Positions 1 to 6,252 are shown, numbered from the stretch's first letter. The stretch: DNA of 15,733 bases from Clostridia bacterium (GCA_017625275.1 JAGALI010000165.1:1-15733), one strand, 5' to 3'. Translations and numbers: made by a program. The notes: generated by a model not told the origin, from the letters alone.

Positions 1-960
1 GACTGCCGATGGTTCTATTTCCACTCCATACACATGTGCGCCTGTGCGCTTTGCAACTATCATTCCTATCGTTCCTGTGCCACAGAAAAGGTCTGCAATT
101 TCACTATTCTCATCTGCGTCAAGACAGGATATAACCTTCTCGTAAAGCTCAGTAGCGCAGGCGTGATTAACCTGATAGAAGGATTTTGGTGAAATTTCAA
201 ATTTAAGTCCACAAATCTCGTCAGTTATATATCCATCGCCAGATACAGTTTTAAATTCGCATGCCTCAAGCACGAAATCTCTACCAAACATAAAGCCAGA
301 AAGAACGGTTGAGACTCTTGGAAATTCGCCCCTTAGCTTCTTTGCATAGTGCTTAATATCGGTCTGCTTTGTGAAAATTGGGCAAACCATAATCTCGCCA
401 TCCTCGCCAGAGCTTTTACGAAGATATAGGGCACGAAGCTTCGTTTCAGCAAGCTCCTTAGCTGTGAAGCGTGCGATATCATCGAAAATTCCAGCATTCA
501 ATGGGCACGCCTTATGAGGCACTACTCTGTTTGATGCCTTTTCCATATATCCAAATCTTCCGTTTGAGAAGAAAAGAATTATCTTGTTCCTATAAAAATC
601 ATTTACAGGACATACAATATCATCAACCTCTACCTCGATGCCGAACTTTTTAAGAGTGTCCTTTACATAGCTTCTTTTTGTTTCATTTTCCTTGCTTATA
701 TGTACTGTCGAAAAGGCACAGCCCCCACATCTATCAAACACAGTACACAATGGTGACACCCTATATGGTGATTGAGAAAGTATTTTTGTTGTTTCGGCAA
801 CAGCATAATTTGAGGTGATTTTTTTGATTTCAGCCTCAACTGTATCTCCAGAAACTGCTCCATTTACAAAAACGACAATTCCGTCAACACGACAAACGAC
901 ATTGCCAAAATTGTTCATTTCCTCACACTTTAATGTATATTTTTGCCCTTCCTTAAGCAT
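1..960 (-). CDS. rlmD: 23S rRNA (uracil-C5)-methyltransferase, RlmD/RlmCD type (3' end cut off by window edge)
   Basis: An open frame of 320 codons runs from ATG at 960 to the window edge without a stop, preceded by GGAGG four bases from the ATG. Residues 1-60 look like a TRAM RNA-binding domain. C72, C78 and C81 (CX5CGGC) plus C152 (HKACP) form the 4Fe-4S site typical of RumA/RlmD enzymes. FYQVN near residue 262 and DLFCGTGTIG near residue 293 are TrmA-family SAM-site motifs. The missing C-terminal part should hold the catalytic cysteine. The enzyme would make 5-methyluridine in 23S rRNA using SAM. Gram-positive members (RlmCD) modify both U747 and U1939, so the exact target cannot be read from sequence. 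It diverges from rlmA. Family is certain; the specific site is inferred. Confidence 0.9.
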   Translation of the reverse strand, partial: MLKEGQKYTLKCEEMNNFGNVVCRVDGIVVFVNGAVSGDTVEAEIKKITSNYAVAETTKILSQSPYRVSPLCTVFDRCGGCAFSTVHISKENETKRSYVKDTLKKFGIEVEVDDIVCPVNDFYRNKIILFFSNGRFGYMEKASNRVVPHKACPLNAGIFDDIARFTAKELAETKLRALYLRKSSGEDGEIMVCPIFTKQTDIKHYAKKLRGEFPRVSTVLSGFMFGRDFVLEACEFKTVSGDGYITDEICGLKFEISPKSFYQVNHACATELYEKVISCLDADENSEIADLFCGTGTIGMIVAKRTGAHVYGVEIEPSAV

Positions 961-976
961 AAATCCTCCAAAGCTC

Positions 977-1005
977 TTGCTTTAATCGCGCATATATTGT
1001 AAAAT
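977..1005 (+). promoter_or_regulatory. Candidate sigma-A promoter for rlmA
   Basis: On the plus strand TTGCTT (977-982) and TAAAAT (1000-1005) are separated by 17 bases, with a start expected near 1012. A second possible pair, TTGTAA (997-1002) and TATATT (1021-1026) with 18-base spacing, overlaps it. The region is very AT-rich, so either could be fortuitous. Confidence 0.3.
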
Positions 1006-1021
1006 AGTATTATCTAATAAT

Positions 1022-1050
1022 ATATTATCACAATTATTTTATAAAATCAA
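1022..1050 (-). promoter_or_regulatory. Candidate sigma-A promoter for rlmD
   Basis: On the minus strand TTGATT (1050-1045) and TAATAT (1027-1022) are separated by 17 bases. A TGA just before the -10 gives an extended -10 element. Transcription would start near 1015, about 55 bases before the rlmD ATG. Prediction is from motif match only. Confidence 0.5.
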
Positions 1051-1065
1051 CAGTTAGGACATAAT

Positions 1066-1893
1066 ATGGAAAAGGAAAAGTATATTGTCTGTCCAATTTG
1101 TCGCGGGGGACTTAAAAGATGCAACTCCTCGCTCAAGTGCGAGGGTGGACACTCGTATGACCTTGCAAAAAGTGGATATGTAAATTTATTAAATCCAGGA
1201 AAGAAAAATAATGCCAAGGCAGGCGACTCAAAGGAAATGATAAGGGCGCGCACCCTGTTCTTCCAGACTGGATGCTACGAGGGTATAAAAAATGCGCTTT
1301 GCGATATCGCGTCTAGCCTGTCGCCAAGCGTAATTATTGATGCAGGCTGTGGCGAGGGCTATTATACAAACAGCCTTGCTATGACAATTAATAATGCACT
1401 TGTATTTGGCTTTGACATGTCAAAGTTCGGCACTGAGCACGCTTCAAAGCAAGCAAGAGCTAAAGGGCTTAAAAGCACTCTATTCTCCGTTTCAAATATT
1501 TTTGACATGCCACTTGAGAATGAGTGTGCTGACCTTGTGGTAAACATGTTTGCACCTGTTGCAATCGATGAGTTTCGTCGCACGCTACGCACTGGAGGAC
1601 ATTTGATTATTGGTGTTGCAGGAGTGCACCATCTAGAGGGCTTAAAGCGCGCAATCTATGACGAGGTTTATCTTAACGAAAAATTTAACGATACCTATGA
1701 GGGCTTTGTGCCTGTGTCGGTAAAAAGCGTTAAATATTCAACTACTGTTAACTCAAGCGAGGCTATTTGGGCTCTTTTCCAAATGACGCCATATTTCCAT
1801 CGCACCTCTATCGCTGACAAGGAAAAGCTTCTTGGTCTTTCCTCTCTTACCACTGAGGTTGAGGTTGATTTCTACATTTTTAAGAAAATATAA
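1066..1893 (+). CDS. rlmA: 23S rRNA (guanine-N1)-methyltransferase RlmA
   Basis: This 275-residue protein has the RlmA architecture: an N-terminal zinc site C9-X2-C12-X12-C25-X3-H29, with the same spacing as the E. coli enzyme, then a class I SAM fold with DAGCGEGYY at 92-100. The sequence around residues 31-40 (YDLAKSGYVN) is also characteristic. The product is 1-methylguanosine in 23S rRNA helix 35. E. coli RlmA(I) modifies G745, while Gram-positive RlmA(II)/TlrB modifies G748, where it influences tylosin and telithromycin action. From the Gram-positive context I infer the (II) type. AGGA six bases before the ATG supports the start. It is the only gene on this strand, and its stop codon abuts a bidirectional terminator. 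Confidence 0.92.
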   Translation: MEKEKYIVCPICRGGLKRCNSSLKCEGGHSYDLAKSGYVNLLNPGKKNNAKAGDSKEMIRARTLFFQTGCYEGIKNALCDIASSLSPSVIIDAGCGEGYYTNSLAMTINNALVFGFDMSKFGTEHASKQARAKGLKSTLFSVSNIFDMPLENECADLVVNMFAPVAIDEFRRTLRTGGHLIIGVAGVHHLEGLKRAIYDEVYLNEKFNDTYEGFVPVSVKSVKYSTTVNSSEAIWALFQMTPYFHRTSIADKEKLLGLSSLTTEVEVDFYIFKKI

Positions 1894-1922
1894 AAAAGAC
1901 ACAGGCGAGACCTGTGTCTTTT
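1894..1922. terminator. Bidirectional intrinsic terminator between rlmA and the S26 peptidase gene
   Basis: A perfect 12-bp inverted repeat, AAAAGACACAGG (1894-1905) and CCTGTGTCTTTT (1911-1922), closes a 5-base loop. A-runs and T-runs flank it, so it works on both strands. It starts one base after the rlmA stop and overlaps the stop codon of the convergent gene. Confidence 0.92.
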
Positions 1923-2382
1923 ATTTCTTCTTTCCAAGAAGCTTATTTTTAATTGTAGCTAAGCGTGCCTTGATTTTGCGCCATCTACGCCTTTTTGGCA
2001 GGCTCTTTATATATTTTTGGTACTCCTTGTTATCCGAGCATACCCTTTCGCTGTCGCGATAGAAATACGCCACCCTTGCAAGAAGGTGCTGACGCCTTAT
2101 TCCATACTCCAGCTCTGTTTGGTTGTCACCACACATTATGTATTCATCACCCTTAATTTTCACAACACGATGTAGCACGAACTGTCCATTATCTCTCTTA
2201 TAAAGAATCATATCATTTTCAGCCACAGGGTCGAGGGCGACAAGCACCACAGAGTCTATTCCTTGCCTTAAAATCGGCAACATGCTAACTCCCCTTGGAT
2301 AAAGCCTAAATTCTCCACCAGAGGATATTACCTCATCAATTACCGGAAATAGCTCCTCAAGACTTAAAATCTGCTTACTCAA
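1921..2382 (-). CDS. S26-family signal-peptidase-like serine protease, Ser-His type, no membrane anchor
   Basis: This 153-residue protein carries three boxes of the S26 family: GVSMLP with nucleophile S33, VLHRV with H71, and CGDN with D86. A histidine in the HR box rather than the usual lysine is the ER/archaeal (Sec11-like) signal peptidase arrangement. No hydrophobic segment is visible, unlike ordinary signal peptidase I. Instead, residues 123-153 form a strongly basic tail (KRRRWRK and a terminal GKKK). Translation appears to start at TTG, because no ATG fits and AAAGGA lies eight bases upstream; the start overlaps the PqqD-like gene by 8 bases, implying coupling. Proteins of this kind occur beside PqqD-like and HprK-like genes in peptide-maturation loci. 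The substrate is unknown; the lipoprotein or a peptide encoded elsewhere are candidates. Confidence 0.75.
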   Translation of the reverse strand: MSKQILSLEELFPVIDEVISSGGEFRLYPRGVSMLPILRQGIDSVVLVALDPVAENDMILYKRDNGQFVLHRVVKIKGDEYIMCGDNQTELEYGIRRQHLLARVAYFYRDSERVCSDNKEYQKYIKSLPKRRRWRKIKARLATIKNKLLGKKK

Positions 2383-2641
2383 CGATTTTTTCCTTTACTA
2401 ATCCATTAATAAACTTTTCTACATCAGCCCTTACAATATCCTCTGACGCGTCCTCATAGGTGCCCATAATGGCCTTTACTATTTCCTCTGACGACATTTC
2501 CTTTTCAAGGCATTGCCAAATGAATTTTCCTGTTTCGTTAAGGGTAATCATGCCCTGATATTGCTGGCTAAGCGCGCCTGTTGCAACAACAAAGCTTTTT
2601 CCTGCAACATCTCTTAAAATAAAGCCCTCTCTAATTTTCAT
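2375..2641 (-). CDS. PqqD-like protein (RiPP recognition element fold)
   Basis: The 88-residue product matches the PqqD pattern throughout: an N-terminal beta hairpin (residues 8-20, with VVATG), the LNETGKFIW signature at 34-42, then helices ending in DVEKFINGLV. PqqD domains are small winged-helix proteins that bind leader peptides and hand them to modifying enzymes. ATG at 2641 overlaps the upstream kinase stop as ATGA, and AAGGAG lies just upstream, so start and coupling are clear. No radical SAM partner or obvious precursor with a leader is in the window, so the bound peptide is unknown. Family call is firm; a role in peptide modification is inferred. Confidence 0.82.
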   Translation of the reverse strand: MKIREGFILRDVAGKSFVVATGALSQQYQGMITLNETGKFIWQCLEKEMSSEEIVKAIMGTYEDASEDIVRADVEKFINGLVKEKIVE

Positions 2642-3348
2642 TTTTTCTCTCCTTCAACAATTGTATTATAGGCAAGTAGCGCTGCCTCGTCTGATATATT
2701 ACATCTAATTATATACGAATCCACGCTTGTAAGTAGCTTATCTGCTAGTGCGAGAGCACTAGACACCCCATCTGCTGTGCTTGGCAAAAACAGCTGTCCC
2801 ATAAATCTTAGTGCACTATCTGATGGAGAGATTTTGGTGGTGCTGTTTTTCTCTGCACGCTCTATATAGCAAAGCGCCTTTATAGGTGCACGCACATTTC
2901 TGTTCCAGCCCTCCTTGCCACACCAAGGTGTTCCGTAGGCATAAAACGTGCCATCTATAAGTCTATAAATCGGCTTATCGCCATTTATTATTTGAACTCT
3001 GTCTCCGAGAGCCCTGCGCCAAAGTGCGATATGTGTACTTTTTCCTGTGCCACTTTTAGCAAGAAAGGCATATGCGCCTCCATCAACCTCGATAACAGCA
3101 CTATGAACCAAAATCGCGCCGTGCTCCGAGGCATATGAGCATATTTTACGATAAACAGCAAGGCTTTCAAGATATCCTGCTGGATAATCCACGCCAGTTG
3201 CGCCCCTTTCAGCCTCAATTTCAGTGTCGCTACACTCTATAAAGAGGTCGATTTGCTCCTCGTCTGTCAGATATGCCTTACACTGATTTTCTATGTATTC
3301 AAATTTATTATTAATTTCAAAAACAAAATCAGCAAATTTTATTCTCAT
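2638..3348 (-). CDS. HPr-kinase-like P-loop protein (HprK/PEP carboxykinase fold)
   Basis: Numbered from the ATG at 3348 (236 residues), it has LVHSAV at 80-85, a P-loop AKSGTGKSTH at 97-106, NGDKP at 122-126 and GTPWCGK at 139-145. These are signatures of the HprK-like family found next to PqqD-like genes, including the kinases that phosphorylate lasso peptides such as paeninodin. True HprK features for binding HPr are not apparent. An in-frame ATG at 3387 would add 13 residues, but it has no Shine-Dalgarno sequence and lies 3 bases after the lipoprotein stop. The 3348 ATG has GAGG five bases upstream and begins with MRIKF, a typical start for this family. It is probably a serine kinase or ATP-binding accessory of the operon; the substrate is unknown. 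Confidence 0.78.
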   Translation of the reverse strand: MRIKFADFVFEINNKFEYIENQCKAYLTDEEQIDLFIECSDTEIEAERGATGVDYPAGYLESLAVYRKICSYASEHGAILVHSAVIEVDGGAYAFLAKSGTGKSTHIALWRRALGDRVQIINGDKPIYRLIDGTFYAYGTPWCGKEGWNRNVRAPIKALCYIERAEKNSTTKISPSDSALRFMGQLFLPSTADGVSSALALADKLLTSVDSYIIRCNISDEAALLAYNTIVEGEKK

Positions 3349-3390
3349 CTTTTCCTCTACAACAAATAGCGCAGTTACCTGCGCCATTTT

Positions 3391-3657
3391 TTATTTTTGT
3401 GTTTGTGGCTGGTAGTTTGGTGGAACTACCACAGTCCATCCATCACCAAGCTCAGGATTCATATTTTCGCCCTCTCTAATAGAGGTTACTACCTCTTCCT
3501 CACTTGGGGTTTCAGTAGGCACAGAGGTATCAGTGCTTGGTTCCTCTGTACTGCTAGATGAAGATGTCTCCTCCTCATCATCCTTACATGCTACAGCGAA
3601 CATAAGGCACAGCAAAAGCGCCAATATTAAGCAAATAAGTCTTTTAAAGCTAGCCAT
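3391..3657 (-). CDS. Small Ser/Thr-rich acidic lipoprotein, function unknown
   Basis: This 88-residue protein starts with a lipoprotein signal peptide: K5 R6, a hydrophobic core at 7-22, and a lipobox-like AVAC ending at C24. After cleavage the mature part has about 65 residues. First comes an acidic low-complexity stretch rich in Ser, Thr, Pro and Glu (25-60), including five serines in a row, then a more ordered C-terminus with GDGWTVVVPP. GGAGG upstream of the ATG and a consensus promoter make it a well-supported first gene of the four-gene operon. I do not recognise the family. Position before kinase, PqqD-like and peptidase genes makes it a candidate substrate, but it may be only a cell-surface component. 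Confidence 0.72.
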   Translation of the reverse strand: MASFKRLICLILALLLCLMFAVACKDDEEETSSSSSTEEPSTDTSVPTETPSEEEVVTSIREGENMNPELGDGWTVVVPPNYQPQTQK

Positions 3658-3685
3658 AAATACCTCCGTTAGTTTTCTATATTAT

Positions 3686-3714
3686 AGTTTATCATAAATA
3701 TAATATTTTGTCAA
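3686..3714 (-). promoter_or_regulatory. Sigma-A promoter of the lipoprotein/HprK-like/PqqD-like/S26 operon
   Basis: On the minus strand a perfect TTGACA (3714-3709) and TAAACT (3691-3686) are 17 bases apart, with TGA before the -10 as an extended element. The start is expected near 3679, giving a 22-base leader that contains the GGAGG site. Confidence 0.8.
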
Positions 3715-3778
3715 CACTTTATTTATCTGACTAGATAGATACATTTATTTGACCTGTGAAAAACGAATTTAGATTAAG

Positions 3779-3816
3779 AAAAAGCAGTCACAGCCTTGAT
3801 GCTGTAACTGCTTTTT
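3779..3816 (-). terminator. Intrinsic terminator of the marR-acyl-CoA ligase operon
   Basis: A 16-bp inverted repeat, 3779-3794 and 3801-3816, encloses a 6-base loop, and the minus-strand RNA ends the stem in a U-run. The one non-Watson-Crick position (3789/3806) is a G-U pair in minus-strand RNA but A-C in plus-strand RNA, so the terminator serves the leftward operon. Confidence 0.88.
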
Positions 3817-3822
3817 ATCATA

Positions 3823-5583
3823 TTATTGCTCGTTTTTCTTGATTGTGTGACGCTTAATCTTACGAGAGGTTGTCTTTTCAAACGGCTCCTCGCGAAGCTC
3901 AAGCTTATTAATGTGCTTGTAGGATGCAAGACGCTTATTGATGCTTTGAATTTCCTCGTTGATTGCGTTGTAGATGTCGTCCTTTTCAACAAGTCCTAGC
4001 TTTGTGCACTCCTCGTGATTTGGATATACAAGTGCTACTACTGACACTACGCCTGTTTCCTTGTTTTCTTCGCCAACAACTACTACCTCCTCGATGAGGC
4101 TTACGCCCTCAAGGTACTCCTCAAGCTCCTCTGGGAATACATTCTTACCACCCTGAAGAACGATTACATTCTTCTTTCTACCTGTGATATAAATATAGCC
4201 CTCGTCATCGATGTAGCCGTAGTCACCTGTCTTGAACCAGCCGTCTGGAGAAAGAACCTTAGCTGTTTCCTCTGGGTTTTCGAAGTAGCCGAGCATTACA
4301 TTGTCACCCTTTACTACGATTTCACCAAAGGTATCTGTTGATTTTTCCTTGTCAATATAAATTTGCATGCCTGGCATTAGCTTGCCACAGGATGCAGGAT
4401 TGTTCTTTTCATGAAGTGGAACTACAGAGATAAGTGGTGCACATTCTGTGATACCATAGCCCTGACGAACCTGTATACCAAAGTTTGCAAAGTTTTCAGC
4501 AATTTGTGGGTTGAGCGCTGCGCCACCTACAATAAACGCCTTGAGGTTGCCACCGAGTCCCTGAAGAACCTGACCAAAGAGCTTCTTTCTTGCATCGATG
4601 TGAAGCTTCATAAGGAAGTTGCTTATCTTAAGACCCATAGCAAGTGCCTTTTCCTTGCCCTGCTTTTGAACATTCTTTTGAATGGTCTTGTAAAGCTGGT
4701 TAGCAAAAAGTGGCACAAGAGTCATAACGCTTGGCTTGAATTGCTTTATATTTTTTCCAACATATTTAATTCCGTCACTGATACAAATTGTCATACCGTA
4801 AAGCATAGGTGCAAGTATTCCTGCGCTCATCTCATAGGTATGATAAATTGGAAGCACTGACATTACAGAGTCCTCTGGGGTAAGTCCTGCTAGCATTGGA
4901 TAAATACCCTCAAGAACTGCGCAAATGTTTCTCTCGCAAAGCATAACGCCCTTAGAGGAGCCTGTTGTTCCAGATGTGAAAAGAAGGATTGAGAGCTTCT
5001 TTATATCGTGGTCTCTCATATTTATTGTCATATCTGTGTTCTTTGCAAGATATCTACCAAGAGCAAGCAAATTGTTAAATGTAGTAACTTTTTCCTCTAC
5101 ATACTCCTGCTCTGGATAAAGGGCAAAGGTCTCACGGTCGGTAACGATAAAGCCTTCAACCTCTGTAAGCTCATCAGCCTGTGCCAAAAAGATTTCAGCA
5201 TGAGCCTTGGAGCATATAACATATGATGCCTTTGTAAGCTTTGTGAACTTAATGATTTCCTCCTCAAGAAGATGTGGGTCAAGAGGAATGATAACACCAT
5301 CTGCTGTTACAGTTGAAATGTAGGATGCAATCCATTGAACGGTTGTTTCACCGATAAGGATTACCTTCTTGCCTGCCATCTCCTTCTTTTGGAATGCAAG
5401 GGCAAGGTCAGTAATAAGCTCAAACATTTCCTTATAGGAAACATCTATTGTGCTACCTGTTGTTTTTTGATTGAATCTATAAAGAGCCTTATCTCCATAG
5501 AGGGTTTTTCCACGCTCAAAATATGAATAAAGACTGTCAATTTGAATTTTATAATCAGACATATTAATTTTATTATTTGCCAT
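3823..5583 (-). CDS. AMP-forming long-chain acyl-CoA synthetase-like ligase
   Basis: This 586-residue protein has the full adenylate-forming enzyme core. It shows TSGTTGSSKG at 203-212 (phosphate loop), a GYGITECAPL motif mid-protein, then TGDYGYIDDEGYIYITGRKK (the hinge region), and KTTSRKIKR near the C-terminus with the probable catalytic lysine. Such enzymes activate a carboxylic acid as acyl-AMP and usually transfer it to CoA; length and motif style fit the FadD/long-chain group. ATG at 5583 has AAGGAAG upstream and overlaps the marR gene by 11 bases, so the two are co-transcribed. A start at M8 is possible but has weaker support. Substrate cannot be told from sequence; a fatty acid is the likeliest, with the MarR protein possibly sensing it or its CoA ester. 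Confidence 0.85.
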   Translation of the reverse strand: MANNKINMSDYKIQIDSLYSYFERGKTLYGDKALYRFNQKTTGSTIDVSYKEMFELITDLALAFQKKEMAGKKVILIGETTVQWIASYISTVTADGVIIPLDPHLLEEEIIKFTKLTKASYVICSKAHAEIFLAQADELTEVEGFIVTDRETFALYPEQEYVEEKVTTFNNLLALGRYLAKNTDMTINMRDHDIKKLSILLFTSGTTGSSKGVMLCERNICAVLEGIYPMLAGLTPEDSVMSVLPIYHTYEMSAGILAPMLYGMTICISDGIKYVGKNIKQFKPSVMTLVPLFANQLYKTIQKNVQKQGKEKALAMGLKISNFLMKLHIDARKKLFGQVLQGLGGNLKAFIVGGAALNPQIAENFANFGIQVRQGYGITECAPLISVVPLHEKNNPASCGKLMPGMQIYIDKEKSTDTFGEIVVKGDNVMLGYFENPEETAKVLSPDGWFKTGDYGYIDDEGYIYITGRKKNVIVLQGGKNVFPEELEEYLEGVSLIEEVVVVGEENKETGVVSVVALVYPNHEECTKLGLVEKDDIYNAINEEIQSINKRLASYKHINKLELREEPFEKTTSRKIKRHTIKKNEQ

Positions 5584-6043
5584 ATTTTTCTTCCTTTACC
5601 TGAAATGAAATATTTTCATCAATAGCCTCAAGAACATCGTAGAAGCCCTTAAGCTTATAATCAGCAATATTGCCACTTACATTGTTCATGATTTCAGCTA
5701 TCTTTTTGCTTATGTAATGATTAATTTCAAGTCCCTGCTCAGTTAGAGTGAACTTGCATTTGTAAATACTACCCTGTGAATTTTGAGTTCTTTCTATATA
5801 CCCCCTATTCTCAAGCTCAGATGTAACGCGAGAAACAAATGCCTTGTCTACGCCACAAACCTCAGCAAGCTCCGTTGAATTTAATCCTTCCCTGCTTTTA
5901 ACAAGGTTGAAAAGACACATTACATGCGCACTTCTAAGACCATACTTTTCCATAGTCTTATCCTTTATGCGCTTAATATTCTTTGAAATTCTGTCAATCG
6001 AAAGTATAAAGGTTAAAAAACGCTCTCCAGTTGCTCTTTCCAT
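5573..6043 (-). CDS. MarR-family transcriptional regulator
   Basis: The 156-residue product has an N-terminal dimerisation helix and a winged helix-turn-helix at about 54-102. STELAEVCGVDKAFVSRVTSELENRG includes the recognition helix, followed by a wing and LTEQG, then C-terminal helices, as in MarR proteins. It is the first gene of an operon with the acyl-CoA ligase and begins at an ATG with GGAG upstream. Two identical copies of a palindrome-like 12-mer flank its promoter, suggesting negative autoregulation of the pair. By analogy with other MarR regulators of CoA ligases, the inducer could be the ligase's substrate or product, but that is inference. Confidence 0.88.
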   Translation of the reverse strand: MERATGERFLTFILSIDRISKNIKRIKDKTMEKYGLRSAHVMCLFNLVKSREGLNSTELAEVCGVDKAFVSRVTSELENRGYIERTQNSQGSIYKCKFTLTEQGLEINHYISKKIAEIMNNVSGNIADYKLKGFYDVLEAIDENISFQVKEEKYGK

Positions 6044-6059
6044 ATCCTTCTCCTTTTTG

Positions 6060-6071
6060 TTGATTTGTCAA
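6060..6071. promoter_or_regulatory. Putative MarR operator, copy in the leader
   Basis: This is a second exact copy of TTGATTTGTCAA, located about 11-22 bases after the predicted transcription start and before the ribosome binding site. Two identical 12-mers in so short a region, flanking a promoter upstream of a MarR gene, are unlikely to be chance. Confidence 0.6.
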
Positions 6072-6088
6072 TTTTTGTCGCCTTTGGT

Positions 6089-6117
6089 ATAATATCACAC
6101 AAATATTGATTTGTCAA
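6089..6117 (-). promoter_or_regulatory. Sigma-A promoter of the marR-acyl-CoA ligase operon
   Basis: On the minus strand a perfect TTGACA (6117-6112) and TATTAT (6094-6089) are 17 bases apart, with TGA before the -10. The start is expected near 6082, about 39 bases before the marR ATG. Confidence 0.85.
6106..6117. promoter_or_regulatory. Putative MarR operator, copy overlapping the -35 box
   Basis: The plus-strand 12-mer TTGATTTGTCAA (TTGA-N4-TCAA dyad) coincides with the -35 hexamer of the marR promoter. An identical copy lies 46 bases away at 6060. Binding here would block RNA polymerase. Confidence 0.6.
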
Positions 6118-6160
6118 CAACTTTTTGAAAAAACATGAAATTTTATAAAATTGCCGTTTT

Positions 6161-6186
6161 TGCGAAACAAAATTTCTTGCTTCGCA
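6161..6186 (-). repeat. Inverted repeat forming a 10-bp hairpin upstream of marR
   Basis: The arms TGCGAAACAA (6161-6170) and TTGCTTCGCA (6177-6186) pair over 10 bp around a 6-base loop. The single mismatch is a G-U pair only in minus-strand RNA, so the hairpin is better in leftward transcripts. No U-run follows, so it does not look like a terminator. Function unknown. Confidence 0.45.
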
Positions 6187-6202
6187 TATAACCTCATTAT
6201 AT

Positions 6203-6231
6203 ATTTTATCACAAATCTAGCTAAAAATCAA
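6203..6231 (-). promoter_or_regulatory. Possible second, distal promoter leading toward marR
   Basis: On the minus strand TTGATT (6231-6226) and TAAAAT (6208-6203) are 17 bases apart, again with an extended TGA. The start would be near 6196, about 150 bases before the marR ATG and just before the 6161-6186 hairpin. It could be a tandem promoter or drive a short RNA. No recognisable gene occupies 6121-6250. Confidence 0.4.
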
Positions 6232-6252
6232 TATTTTTAGTATTAATACAAT

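Noticed and set aside
1832..2062. Plus-strand 76-codon frame across the rlmA terminator
   Set aside because: It begins inside rlmA out of frame, crosses a strong bidirectional terminator and continues antisense to the S26 peptidase gene.
3703..3716. Third MarR operator at the lipoprotein promoter, because TTTTGTCAAC resembles part of the dyad
   Set aside because: Only the half containing the standard -35 box matches; the TTGA half is missing, so similarity is explained by TTGACA itself.
3723..3740. Small inverted repeat TATCT-N4-AGATA upstream of the lipoprotein promoter
   Set aside because: Five-base arms in an AT-rich spacer are expected by chance; no second copy was seen.
4411..4860. Plus-strand 149-codon open frame
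   Set aside because: It is antisense to the acyl-CoA ligase gene, whose conserved motifs explain this stretch.
6115..6198. 27-codon minus-strand frame (about 6198 to 6115) as a second micro-protein gene
   Set aside because: Its ATG nearly coincides with the predicted transcription start, it has no RBS and its sequence resembles no known small protein.
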